A stretch of DNA of 64,000 nucleotides from Chroogloeocystis siderophila 5.2 s.c.1 (lineage in GTDB: Bacteria > Cyanobacteriota > Cyanobacteriia > Cyanobacteriales > Chroococcidiopsidaceae), in NCBI RefSeq assembly GCF_001904655.1, contig NZ_MRCC01000010.1, forward strand, positions 124,001 to 188,000. Reading direction: 5' to 3'. Positions 45,869 to 54,034 of this stretch are shown one piece after another. Numbering within the stretch: the first letter of the stretch is position 1; every line of letters begins with the position of its first letter. A program made the position numbers and the translations under genes. The notes beneath the pieces were generated by a model. It saw only the letters and a list, made by a program, of their open reading frames with translations, did no database searches and had not been told where the DNA came from.

Positions 45869-46950
45869 GTAGGAAATTTTTGGGAATTACGCCGCAGAAT
45901 CACCCAAGTCACAACAGGAGTTCCAAGCAATGCAGTAATAGCATTTAAAGGTAGAACCATCTGACTTCCCCAAAATTGAGAAAACAAATCTGCAATTAAT
46001 GCTAAAATTGCCCCCATGATTGCTACCCCAGGAATTAAGATTCGATGGTCTGAAGTATAAAAAATATTACGGCATAGATGGGGAATTGCCACACCTAAAA
46101 AGGCAATAGGACCACAAAAAGCAGTAATTGCTCCTGCTAATATAGATGCACTTGAAATAACAAAAAGTCTAGTGTGTTGCACTGTTGATCCTAGGCTACG
46201 TGCATAAGATTCACCTAGCAAAAGTGCATTGAGAGGTTTTGACAGTAACACTGCTACCAATAACCCCAAAAGTATCACTGGAGTTAAAATAGTTAACTGT
46301 CTCCAAGTTATACCAGCAAAACTGCCAAAAGTCCACATTAAATAATTTTGAATGCGTTCCTGGGAGCTAAATTGGAGTAAAATACTCACAATTGCACTAG
46401 TAGCATACCCAAACAATAAACCTAAAATTAATAGCGTCATTGTGTCTTGTACTCGGTGAGACACAACTAGCATTATTCCTAACACTGATGCAGCGCCAAT
46501 ACTTGCGGCTATAACTAAACCCAAATCTCCAATAACTCCCCATTCTACAAGTAGTGTTTGTGTTGTCGTAGTTGCTGTTAACACAACTAAAGCTACACCT
46601 AAACTTGCACCAGAACTAATTCCCAACACAAAAGGTCCAGCCAAGGGATTTTTAAATAGAGTTTGCATTTGCAAGCCACTCACACCTAAAGCTGCACCTG
46701 CTAGAGTTGCAGTTAAGGCTTTGGGTAATCTAAACTTGAGAATAATATTAGTCCATGTCATTTTTTCGGGTTCTTGTCCGAGTAAAATATTAATGACTTC
46801 ATAAATAGGAATATTAATTGAGCCTAAAACTAAGTCTATTAAGAATGCGAAAATTAAACCCACAATTAAAATCGGAAAAACGAGGTTTTTTATAGTTTTA
46901 TCTTTCGAGTATATTAATAATTTTTGAATCCTAGATTTATCATTGAACAT
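45865..46950 (-). CDS. FecCD/BtuC type permease
   Basis: A 361-residue inner-membrane permease with about ten hydrophobic helices. Family strings: FRLPKALTATLAGAALGVSG, FKNPLAGPFVLGISSGASLG, YLMWTFGSFAGITWRQL, ARSLGSTVQHTR and GPIAFLGVAIPHLCR (contact loop for the ATPase). Forms the channel for an iron-siderophore, haem or corrinoid importer; the substrate cannot be chosen from this chain alone. Starts on the last base of the binding-protein stop (TAATG) and overlaps the ATPase gene. Confidence 0.93.
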   Translation of the reverse strand: MFNDKSRIQKLLIYSKDKTIKNLVFPILIVGLIFAFLIDLVLGSINIPIYEVINILLGQEPEKMTWTNIILKFRLPKALTATLAGAALGVSGLQMQTLFKNPLAGPFVLGISSGASLGVALVVLTATTTTQTLLVEWGVIGDLGLVIAASIGAASVLGIMLVVSHRVQDTMTLLILGLLFGYATSAIVSILLQFSSQERIQNYLMWTFGSFAGITWRQLTILTPVILLGLLVAVLLSKPLNALLLGESYARSLGSTVQHTRLFVISSASILAGAITAFCGPIAFLGVAIPHLCRNIFYTSDHRILIPGVAIMGAILALIADLFSQFWGSQMVLPLNAITALLGTPVVTWVILRRNSQKFPT

Positions 46951-48236
46951 TATTTTACATATGCTAAATCGAAGTTTTCTCTAGTTTCTCCTAGGAAAGG
47001 TAAATAAAGTGCAGTACTGCTTGGGATAATTTTGCGGTAATAAAATAGCTGATGATTAGGTAATACTTCTGGATGCAGTATCTTAATCAAATCAGATAGA
47101 ACAATATCTGGATTACTAATTCCTCCTTCCCAGTAATCATTACCACCACTTTCATTGACACGGGCGTTATTATTGTAAAGGTTGCCTGTTTTCACAGCCT
47201 TAAAATAAGTATAGCGATTATCTTCAGCTACTAAATCTTTTACACTCTGCCATGATTGGCTAAAATTTAACCAGTAATCGGCATTAGCGGCCCGTTCCAA
47301 AACAACCTCAAAAGATAGAGGTAAACTACCAGACGATCTATTGTCCTTCCATAGATAATTTCCTCCTGCATCAGCAAGATAAGTAGCTACATAACTTTTA
47401 CCTCCAGGCATATACCAAGTCCCTTTAAAATTAAATCCGACAAATACAGTCGGACGATTTTTTACAAATTTAGCTTTTTGCGCAATTTGTTCATATTTAT
47501 TAGTAATCTCCTTAAATATTTCTTCTGCTTGCTTCTCTTGATTAAAAAATAAAGCAATGAATTTGATCCATTCACTTCTTCCCAATGGTGTATCTTCCAT
47601 ATACTCCGCATTTATAGCTACTTTCAAGCCAACTTCCGAGAGTTTTGTATAGCTATCAGTTTGAGAATTTCCTGTTCCGTAAGTTGTAATCAAGTCAGGA
47701 TTTAACTCTAATAATTTCTCAACATCAAGATTAGTATTGTTCCCTACTTCTACAATACCTGCTTTGATTTTTTCTACTACTTCTGGTGTATTTACTTGTT
47801 TACTATTACTAATGCCCACAAGCTTATCAACTACACCTAACTTGGCTAAATGGGGCAAATGGGTAGTGGATAGAGCAACTATAGAATTTATTGGTATTGT
47901 AATGACCTGTGCTTGATTAAATTCTTTCGGTATAGGAGTTCCACATTGAACTAAAATATATTGAAAACCTGTCTTGGCATCCTGCCAAGGATTTTTAACA
48001 GTAACGATTTTGTAATGTTTGTGATACTCTACTGCCAATCCTGTAGCATGAGTAATTTTAATTTTATTAGGAAAGTAGTCAATGTTAGAGTCGTAGTTTT
48101 GAACACAGGTGTTATCGTTGGTAGTATTAGATGTATAAATTTCTATATTATGGCAAGCAACAATTAAAGTTGCTATTAAGCATACTTGATATAAAACTTT
48201 AATGGTTTTAGAGGCAAGTTTTTTTATCAATTTCAT
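46950..48236 (-). CDS. periplasmic binding lipoprotein, FepB/BtuF type
   Basis: Substrate-binding protein of the importer. With the ATG at 48236 it begins MKLIKKLASKTIKVLYQVCL and has a lipobox (LIVAC) near residue 29, so it is a lipoprotein of about 428 residues. The class III binding fold is seen in VALSTTHLPHLAKLGVVDKL, LELNPDLITTYGTGN, GRSEWIKFIALFFNQEKQAE and the helix-linked C-lobe. An upstream start would read 41 more residues through an interspersed repeat (48296-48343) and is unlikely. FepB-like proteins bind ferric siderophores; BtuF binds cobalamin. The sequence does not decide. Confidence 0.9.
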   Translation of the reverse strand: MKLIKKLASKTIKVLYQVCLIATLIVACHNIEIYTSNTTNDNTCVQNYDSNIDYFPNKIKITHATGLAVEYHKHYKIVTVKNPWQDAKTGFQYILVQCGTPIPKEFNQAQVITIPINSIVALSTTHLPHLAKLGVVDKLVGISNSKQVNTPEVVEKIKAGIVEVGNNTNLDVEKLLELNPDLITTYGTGNSQTDSYTKLSEVGLKVAINAEYMEDTPLGRSEWIKFIALFFNQEKQAEEIFKEITNKYEQIAQKAKFVKNRPTVFVGFNFKGTWYMPGGKSYVATYLADAGGNYLWKDNRSSGSLPLSFEVVLERAANADYWLNFSQSWQSVKDLVAEDNRYTYFKAVKTGNLYNNNARVNESGGNDYWEGGISNPDIVLSDLIKILHPEVLPNHQLFYYRKIIPSSTALYLPFLGETRENFDLAYVK

Positions 48237-48295
48237 GCGCGAGGTTTTAAAAAGAGCAACTATAGCGATCCTATTTAAGTTGTGCGACTTTTGGG

Positions 48296-48343
48296 AAACG
48301 AACCGCAGAAACGCAGAGGACACAGAGAAAAGAGTTAGAGAAA
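48296..48343 (+). repeat. CGAACCACAGAG-type interspersed repeat, copy 3
   Basis: Reads aaacgaaccgcagaaacgca then gaggacacagagaaaagagttag, very like copy 1 at 6196-6238. It lies in the 119-base spacer between the [2Fe-2S] protein gene and the binding protein gene, in the middle of the putative operon. Confidence 0.7.
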
Positions 48344-48355
48344 GTTTCTCACAAA

Positions 48356-49237
48356 TCATTTAGGATTGCTATATATCGATGATGGATAGCAATGTTCTGT
48401 AACTTTTTTGCCTTTCGCTAAATGTTCATTGACGATAGTTTCAGCTACATTTGGATTAACACAAGTGTACCAAGTTCTATCATCCGAGTAAAATACTACT
48501 GGTCCTTGTTGACAAACTTCTAAACAGCCAGATGTTCTTACTTCTACATCTACACCAGCTTTTTCTACTGCTGATTTTAAAGCATTAAATGTATGTTGCC
48601 ATTTGCCTGAAGGAAGACAGCGAGTAGAAGTACAAACGGAGATATAAGAATGTTTCAGGGGATTTTTGGTAAACGGTATTGGTTTTTTACCTAATACATA
48701 AATATCTCTTAATTCCTGATAAAGAGCTAATTTTGTTAAATCAGGTTTACCTTCTGGTAATAAGTTTTCACCATCCACTAAAGGATTAGGTAATAAAATA
48801 GTCATCAATTGCTCATCTGCACCATTCCAAAATTGAATTCCCCAACTTCTCGGATGACCTTTTGTATTAAAACGACGATAAAAAGCAGCACGACTGACTT
48901 GACGTTGTTTTCTTAATTCTACAGGTGTCTTGCAAAGTGGTCCCCCCAAATTAGCCTCAATACACAAGTGTAAATGCCAGCCTTCAGCCGCTACCGTCAG
49001 ATATCCATCATAGAGAATACAAAGCTTTGGTGGAGCATTAAATTCTAACTCCAAAACACTACCTTGGACAATATGACCTACCCCTACTTGAGACCAATGT
49101 TGCTCAAACAAAGTATAGAGTAGCGATGACAAAACATCACTACTACAATCAAAATATTCATACTCAACTGATCCATTTGTAGATGCCTCAGTCACAACTT
49201 GATTTACAGGTGTCACCCAACAATTAAATTCAACCAT
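48356..49237 (-). CDS. protein with C-terminal thioredoxin-like [2Fe-2S] ferredoxin domain
   Basis: A 293-residue two-part protein. The N-terminal ~190 residues (FDCSSDVLSSLLYTLFEQHW, LCILYDGYLTVAAEGWHLHL, RAAFYRRFNTKGHPRSWGIQ) belong to a domain I do not recognise. The C-terminal ~95 residues form a thioredoxin-like ferredoxin with four Cys: CTSTRC then CLEVC followed by QQGPVVFYSDDRTWYTCVNP. Such proteins accompany TonB receptors and corrinoid or metal uptake genes in cyanobacteria. It sits 39 bases after the receptor gene and before the binding protein. A role in reducing or releasing the imported metal complex is plausible inference. Confidence 0.82.
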   Translation of the reverse strand: MVEFNCWVTPVNQVVTEASTNGSVEYEYFDCSSDVLSSLLYTLFEQHWSQVGVGHIVQGSVLELEFNAPPKLCILYDGYLTVAAEGWHLHLCIEANLGGPLCKTPVELRKQRQVSRAAFYRRFNTKGHPRSWGIQFWNGADEQLMTILLPNPLVDGENLLPEGKPDLTKLALYQELRDIYVLGKKPIPFTKNPLKHSYISVCTSTRCLPSGKWQHTFNALKSAVEKAGVDVEVRTSGCLEVCQQGPVVFYSDDRTWYTCVNPNVAETIVNEHLAKGKKVTEHCYPSSIYSNPK

Positions 49238-49276
49238 TTAAAACTCTCCTGCACGGCTTTGCGTAAAACAAAACTA

Positions 49277-51409
49277 TTAAAACGTAGAACTCAACCCAAC
49301 TTGAAAAACCCTTCCCCCGTCTGGAAAACCAGGAAACAACTGATAACGCTGGTTAAAGAGATTATCTATACTACCTGTCAATACCAATGTATCGCTTAGA
49401 GGCGCACGCATTTTAAAATCCAAAGTAGTATAACCTGATAAAAACTCTGTGTTGATATTGTTAATTGGGTATCCGCTTAAAGAATTCATTAGTAACGCCA
49501 AATATAAACCTTCAGGATTTTCATAAGAAACTCCCAAATTTAATTTATCCGCACCGACAAATCGTAATTCTTGATTGATTTCAGCAGGATTGGCACTTTC
49601 TAAAATGCGCGGATTATTGGCTGTATAGTTAGCAAATGCGTAGACGTTTCTTATCAACTGCAAATTTAAAGATGCTTCAATTCCTGTAGTTTGTACTAAG
49701 CCGATATTTTCAAAAGTGCCTGTATTGCCATTTACAGGTGGGATTAGCCTTGTAAAAGCAATTGTATCAGATACTCTGTTACTAAAAAAGGTTAACCGTA
49801 GTAAGCCAATATTACCCAATCTTTGGTCAATACCAATATCAAAACTATCGCCTCTTTCGGGTTTGAGTGCTGGATTACCAATGTTAGTAGGATTATTGTT
49901 AAATAAATTAGCAATAGTCGGTGCGCGGAAATTTATAATGTAGTTAGCTCGGAGTGTAGTAGAATCAAATAAATCTAACTTTGCACCTATTGATGGTGAT
50001 GTGAATGAACCGTTCACCAAGCTACTAAAATCTTGACGTATACCTAAATTAAGACTAAAACTGGGAGTTAAATTAGTTTCATATTTGGCAAAAATTGCCC
50101 CTTGACTTATCCCATCGTCATAATTTTCTCTGGTTATGTTTGTATCATAACTAAAGGTTGTATTGCGGACATTGGTATTGCGGTAATCAAAGCCATATAA
50201 AATTTGATTATTGATAAGATTCCAACTGTGTGTAGCTTGCATTCCATAAGAGGCTTGATTCGTATCAAATCGATTTTGAGATGTCAGCGTATTACTGCGG
50301 TTATCAAAACGAGTATTAAGAAAATCAGCATAAACTCTGACTGTTAATAACGAATTATCCCCACTCCCTAATTGGGAGTTCCAGGTTAAATCTGTGAGAA
50401 TTTGGTCTGTGTATTTGCGATTATTCTCGGTAAGCGAATTGAAAAATCCTTGACCAAATTCGGGTTCAGGAATGGGGACTCCTCCTGGTACTCCTTGTTC
50501 TTTACCTAAGTATAGAGTTGATAGAGTTAAAGTGTTGCGCGTGCCTAAATTTGTTTCGAGTTTGATATTAAAGTTGTTATAGAGGGCATCATTATTGGCT
50601 CTAGTTCCCTCAAAATTGGCTTCAGGAATTACAAAAGGATAATTATTTTGTGCTTGAGTGCGGTTGTAACCTACAACCCAAGAAATGTCACCTATTGTTC
50701 CACTATTCTGAACAATTTGTTGGTTTAACCCATAAGCCCCAAGGTTAACATTGGCTTCCGTGATAATTTCACCTGTGGGACGACGAGTGACAATATTAAT
50801 TACTCCACCGATCGCATCTGAACCGTAGAGTGTAGAACCGCCACCTGGTAAAACTTCCACCCTTTCGATATTATCGGTGGTAAATTCTGAAAGGTCGAAA
50901 CCGCCACCGCCGAGGTTGTTAATCGGTCTACCATCCAGCAATATTAATACTTGACCTGTATTAGCACCTCGAATAAATTGACCGCTTAATGCATTAACTT
51001 CTGTCCCAACTGTACCATCACCCAAGATTCCAGGCAAAAATCGTAGTGCTTCCCTAACAGTTCTAGCACCCTGTGCTTTCATTTCTTCATTCGTAATCAC
51101 GTAAACTGGACGGGTGGAATCTTGTACTGTTCCCTCGCGGCGAAAGGGTGAAAATACGGGTTCATTTAACAGTTTGTCGATGACAGTTAGTTCAATATCG
51201 GCTGCTTGTTCTTCTGTCGCTTCTGGGGTGTTTTTAGGTGTTACTGCAACTGGTTGTAGGTACGAAGCCGAATTTTTGTGCCTGGGAAACTCAGATAATT
51301 GGGTGATTTCTGTGGCTATAGTGTTGTCATTGCCGTATATTATCCCCAAAGCAACAGTCAAACTAGACACAACAACTTGAATAATACTGGTAATAGAATG
51401 AGTAGACAT
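49277..51409 (-). CDS. TonB-dependent outer-membrane receptor
   Basis: A 710-residue receptor. After a signal peptide (about 1-32) and a linker, a TonB-box-like segment (IELTVIDKLL) precedes the plug domain: VYVITNEEMKAQGARTVREA, QFIRGANTGQVLILLDGRPI, ERVEVLPGGGSTLYGSDAIG, GGVINIVTRRPTG. The barrel shows LRANYIINFRAPTIANLFNN, NPALKPERGDSFDIGID and the end GRVFQVGLSSTF with terminal Phe. The form is BtuB/FepA-like. Ferric siderophore or cobalamin are both possible; a strong Fur box 91 bases upstream favours iron. No HIP1 site is seen in the gene. Confidence 0.93.
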   Translation of the reverse strand: MSTHSITSIIQVVVSSLTVALGIIYGNDNTIATEITQLSEFPRHKNSASYLQPVAVTPKNTPEATEEQAADIELTVIDKLLNEPVFSPFRREGTVQDSTRPVYVITNEEMKAQGARTVREALRFLPGILGDGTVGTEVNALSGQFIRGANTGQVLILLDGRPINNLGGGGFDLSEFTTDNIERVEVLPGGGSTLYGSDAIGGVINIVTRRPTGEIITEANVNLGAYGLNQQIVQNSGTIGDISWVVGYNRTQAQNNYPFVIPEANFEGTRANNDALYNNFNIKLETNLGTRNTLTLSTLYLGKEQGVPGGVPIPEPEFGQGFFNSLTENNRKYTDQILTDLTWNSQLGSGDNSLLTVRVYADFLNTRFDNRSNTLTSQNRFDTNQASYGMQATHSWNLINNQILYGFDYRNTNVRNTTFSYDTNITRENYDDGISQGAIFAKYETNLTPSFSLNLGIRQDFSSLVNGSFTSPSIGAKLDLFDSTTLRANYIINFRAPTIANLFNNNPTNIGNPALKPERGDSFDIGIDQRLGNIGLLRLTFFSNRVSDTIAFTRLIPPVNGNTGTFENIGLVQTTGIEASLNLQLIRNVYAFANYTANNPRILESANPAEINQELRFVGADKLNLGVSYENPEGLYLALLMNSLSGYPINNINTEFLSGYTTLDFKMRAPLSDTLVLTGSIDNLFNQRYQLFPGFPDGGRVFQVGLSSTF

Positions 51410-51499
51410 TTATAAGCTAAGCAAATAAAAGTTTGGCGAATTAAAAAAGAAAGCGTGCAACTCAACCACAAAAGTGGTGTTGGAAGAAAGCTAGCGTTT

Positions 51500-51518
51500 G
51501 ATAATCATAATCATTATT
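51500..51518. promoter_or_regulatory. Fur box upstream of the TonB receptor
   Basis: Plus strand GATAATCATAATCATTATT matches the classical 19-base Fur consensus GATAATGATAATCATTATC at 17 of 19 positions. It lies 91 bases before the receptor ATG and 50 bases beyond the stop of the methyltransferase gene, exactly where a promoter for the receptor unit is expected. Iron repression through Fur is the direct prediction. Confidence 0.85.
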
Positions 51519-51568
51519 GCATGCGAGATGGCTGTTTACGTTAGCGATCGCTCAACGTTCCCAAGAAA

Positions 51569-52444
51569 TCACCCCAAGCGACTGGGTATTAATGATGAAT
51601 TCTGCCAGAGTTGGATTTGATAACACAGATGGCTATCAAAAATGGCGCGTGCTGCTAACCCTTCGACAATCGGCTTTTCTAGCCAACGATTAAATGCCCA
51701 ACGCCCAAGTGTGTATAACGGCGGAAGTGCGATCGCCACGACATCAGCAATGTATTTAACAGTAGTCAGCCCAAAAGTACGGAAGTTATCAACACATAAA
51801 TCAATTGTTGGCGCAACTTGAGTTGAGATGTCCTCAGACTTGATTAACTTAAATCCAGCTTGGATCAAAGCCGTGTGAAGTTTGCTAGCTACATGACAAT
51901 TAGAAAAAATGCCCTCTCGATATTCCGCATCAGAACGCATCATATCTGCAAGCAACAGGTAGCCACCACTACTTAGTAAACGAGCCGCACCTTGAGCTAA
52001 ATCTTCAACAGCAATATATTGGCTACTTTCACTGAACAAAAGGAGATCGTAGAAGTGTGATGTGTGAAAATCTTCAAATCTTGTTAAATAGAAAAGTACT
52101 TGATTGTTAGTATTTTTGATAAACCTTTCTTGTTGAAGTGTATCAGGGGCTAACCCCTCGACAATAAAACCGCGATCGCACAAATACGCTGCATTACCAC
52201 CGATACCACAACCTACGTCAAGCACAGTTTTTATACCTTCTGGGATAAAACTCATTAACTTCGCTGCATAGGCTTCCTGGGCTGCACGTAAGCGAGTTAG
52301 AGTCAATTCCTCTCCTTTTTCCGGTAGTGGTTCCCAATACCCGTAATGAAGATAGGAGGAATTTGTGAGTCCTATATAATAATCTATCGCTGCATTTTGG
52401 TAGCGAGTTGGTTTGGGAATATTAGTTGCTTTTGGCTTGATCAT
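51569..52444 (-). CDS. class I SAM-dependent methyltransferase
   Basis: A 291-residue methyltransferase with motif I VLDVGCGIGGNAAYLCDRG near residue 72, post-motif ADMMRSDAEYREGIF and an N-terminal substrate-side region (AIDYYIGLTNSSYLHYGYW) resembling tocopherol, sarcosine and related small-molecule methyltransferases. The substrate is unknown. It is the last of three tightly spaced genes (18 and 20 base gaps) behind a cobalamin riboswitch, which suggests action on a corrinoid or metallophore pathway, or compensation for B12 limitation. Confidence 0.85.
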   Translation of the reverse strand: MIKPKATNIPKPTRYQNAAIDYYIGLTNSSYLHYGYWEPLPEKGEELTLTRLRAAQEAYAAKLMSFIPEGIKTVLDVGCGIGGNAAYLCDRGFIVEGLAPDTLQQERFIKNTNNQVLFYLTRFEDFHTSHFYDLLLFSESSQYIAVEDLAQGAARLLSSGGYLLLADMMRSDAEYREGIFSNCHVASKLHTALIQAGFKLIKSEDISTQVAPTIDLCVDNFRTFGLTTVKYIADVVAIALPPLYTLGRWAFNRWLEKPIVEGLAARAIFDSHLCYQIQLWQNSSLIPSRLG

Positions 52445-52462
52445 TAAGGCACACAGTAAATG

Positions 52463-52915
52463 TTAGGTGATTAGGCTTGGTTGAAATTCTTCCCATCGTT
52501 TGCACACTTGTTCGTAACAATTGAGTGGAGTAATCTTTAGCTGATGTAAGAGATTGACTTCAATTTGAGGATAAGCTTTTAGCATTAAAACAATGTCTTG
52601 ATGGGGATTGTATGTTGCAACTGCGGGGAGAATAGAGGAAATTATTGATGAGCTAGTAGATTGCGATCGCAAGTAACACTCAATCAGATTAGAAGGCATA
52701 AATTGAAGTGTGAAGGAAATTGTATCGAGATTTGTCATTGTAGAGTAAGTAACAGAGGTGTCCACATCACAAATGACAACTCCCCGCCCAAATGACTCAA
52801 ATCCCCGCCATGCTGCGTAGCCTATTACCAGCAAATTATTATGAATAAAGTTATTTTGCCAGTAGCCAAAATTTCCTTGCCAGATACTATCAGATAATCG
52901 CACCTGCTTCCTCAC
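52463..52915 (-). CDS. unknown protein in the riboswitch operon (GTG start)
   Basis: A 150-residue protein that I do not recognise. It has an aromatic N-terminal part (SIWQGNFGYWQNNFIHNNLL, YAAWRGFESFGRGVVICDVD), a middle strand-rich part and a helical C-terminus (CYEQVCKRWEEFQPSLIT). No signal peptide or membrane span. GTG at 52915 is the only sensible start because the nearby ATG is out of frame and stops after four codons. Gaps of 20 and 18 bases to its neighbours put it in the operon of the DUF1636 protein and the methyltransferase. Confidence 0.72.
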   Translation of the reverse strand: MRKQVRLSDSIWQGNFGYWQNNFIHNNLLVIGYAAWRGFESFGRGVVICDVDTSVTYSTMTNLDTISFTLQFMPSNLIECYLRSQSTSSSIISSILPAVATYNPHQDIVLMLKAYPQIEVNLLHQLKITPLNCYEQVCKRWEEFQPSLIT

Positions 52916-52935
52916 TTTGGAGTCATCGTTGTTTG

Positions 52936-53334
52936 TTAATTCCTATTAGAACTAGCAGCAATATTTATGGGTGGAATCTTTGCTAAAATACTTTTTTTTA
53001 GGGGGTCTGGTCGTTCCGACCAAGGCAAAGAACCGTCAGATTTAGTGTAATATTGAGTTGCACATTCGAGGATCGCTGGCGCACTTTCCTCTTTTGGTAA
53101 ATCTCCAAAAAGATACGTTAACTTTGCTTCGGCGGCAAAGGCAATAACACAAGCACGATTGCAAGCACTCATACATTTTACGGCTTGAATGGAAAATTGA
53201 TGCTGCAATTCCCAAGTTTGTGCTAATTCCTGAAGTTGTTGTAACAGTTGTTGTCCACCACTCTCACCAACACGATTGCCATCTTGCCACACGCTGGCAC
53301 AGGTCGTGCAGATAAATAAAGTATGTTTGTTCAT
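52936..53334 (-). CDS. DUF1636 family Cys-rich metal-binding protein
   Basis: A 132-residue protein of the DUF1636 family, thought to adopt a thioredoxin-like [2Fe-2S] fold. Ligand candidates are CTTCASVW at the N-terminus and KCMSACNRACVIAF in the middle, followed by AAEAKLTYLFGDLP. In many bacteria DUF1636 genes lie in cobalamin-related clusters and under B12 riboswitches, which agrees with the riboswitch upstream here. First gene of a three-gene unit. The biochemical role is not established. Confidence 0.88.
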   Translation of the reverse strand: MNKHTLFICTTCASVWQDGNRVGESGGQQLLQQLQELAQTWELQHQFSIQAVKCMSACNRACVIAFAAEAKLTYLFGDLPKEESAPAILECATQYYTKSDGSLPWSERPDPLKKSILAKIPPINIAASSNRN

Positions 53335-53674
53335 TGATTTTGAAAGATATAGAATGAATTTTGAAGCGCAGACATGAAAAATTATCTTAGTTGTGCTGCG
53401 ACTGTTTCAGGCGATCGCAAGCTAGTCTAATACTACGGCTGCATGAGAAAAATAAGCTTTTTGGCTAAACTCTATACTAAAAATAGTCGTGTGTATTCAA
53501 AATACGCACTTTGAGTCAGTTAATTTAGTTAAGTTAAAGATTCAACACTTGCAATTAATTAAGTCCTAACAATCAATTGCTTTTTGGTTGGTAGTTGTAT
53601 ATTCTCAAGCAGACTGGATAAATTCTTATGCTTATAAATCATCTGTACCTCGCAGATAGATAGGTAGAGTTTTT
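53335..53674 (-). other. 340-base leader between riboswitch and first gene
   Basis: AT-rich leader with no open frame of note. Directly after the aptamer the minus strand can form ATCTG-CGAGGTA-CAGAT (about 53641-53657), a candidate expression-platform hairpin, but it lacks a T run. One HIP1 site lies near 53410. The long leader is unusual for a B12 riboswitch and might hide a small RNA or a second promoter. Confidence 0.45.
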
Positions 53675-53872
53675 TTCGGCGGGCATTCTGACTTTAGATA
53701 GTTTTGAGCGATTTTTGATTTGAGAAATTCTGAATCTTGAGTTTTGTTGACTCATAATTCATTTAAATTCAACCTTTGTCACTCATTACTTCTTTCACAG
53801 CTGCGGGACAATGTCGGATTTACACCGAGCTTTCCCCGTTACCTCTAATGGCTGACCCCCATTAGAACCGAA
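53675..53872 (-). promoter_or_regulatory. cobalamin (B12) riboswitch
   Basis: On the minus strand the conserved core reads AACGGGGAAAGCTCGGTGTA then AATCCGACATTGTCCCGCAG and CTGTGA (53840-53795), the hallmark GGGAA, GGTGxAAATCC and CCCGCxxCTGTGA elements. The B12 box AGTCAGAATGCCCGCC lies at 53693-53678. The ends TTCGG (53872-53868) and CCGAA (53679-53675) can pair as P1, and CTAATG/CATTAG form a hairpin in between. The peripheral part between CTGTGA and the B12 box is about 100 nucleotides. It faces the DUF1636 gene and should repress it when adenosyl- or methyl-cobalamin is abundant. Confidence 0.93.
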
Positions 53873-54034
53873 TTATTGATTACCTAATAGTAGCACGATT
53901 TATGGTTCACAGCTTGGGCAATCGCACTAAGAAATAATACATCTTAGTCTGCAATGAACTATGTGAGCGCAAAACCGAGCATCTTTACATAACTTAATAT
54001 TAAAATAATGTAAGTTATTACTTTTGCTTAACCT

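Noticed and set aside
48236-48359. 41-residue N-terminal extension of the binding protein
   Set aside because: The extension is translated from an interspersed repeat; the ATG at 48236 directly precedes a lipoprotein signal peptide.
51410-51568. A second cobalamin riboswitch in front of the TonB receptor
   Set aside because: I looked for the GGTG/AAATCC core and B12 box; neither is present. Only the Fur box is supported.
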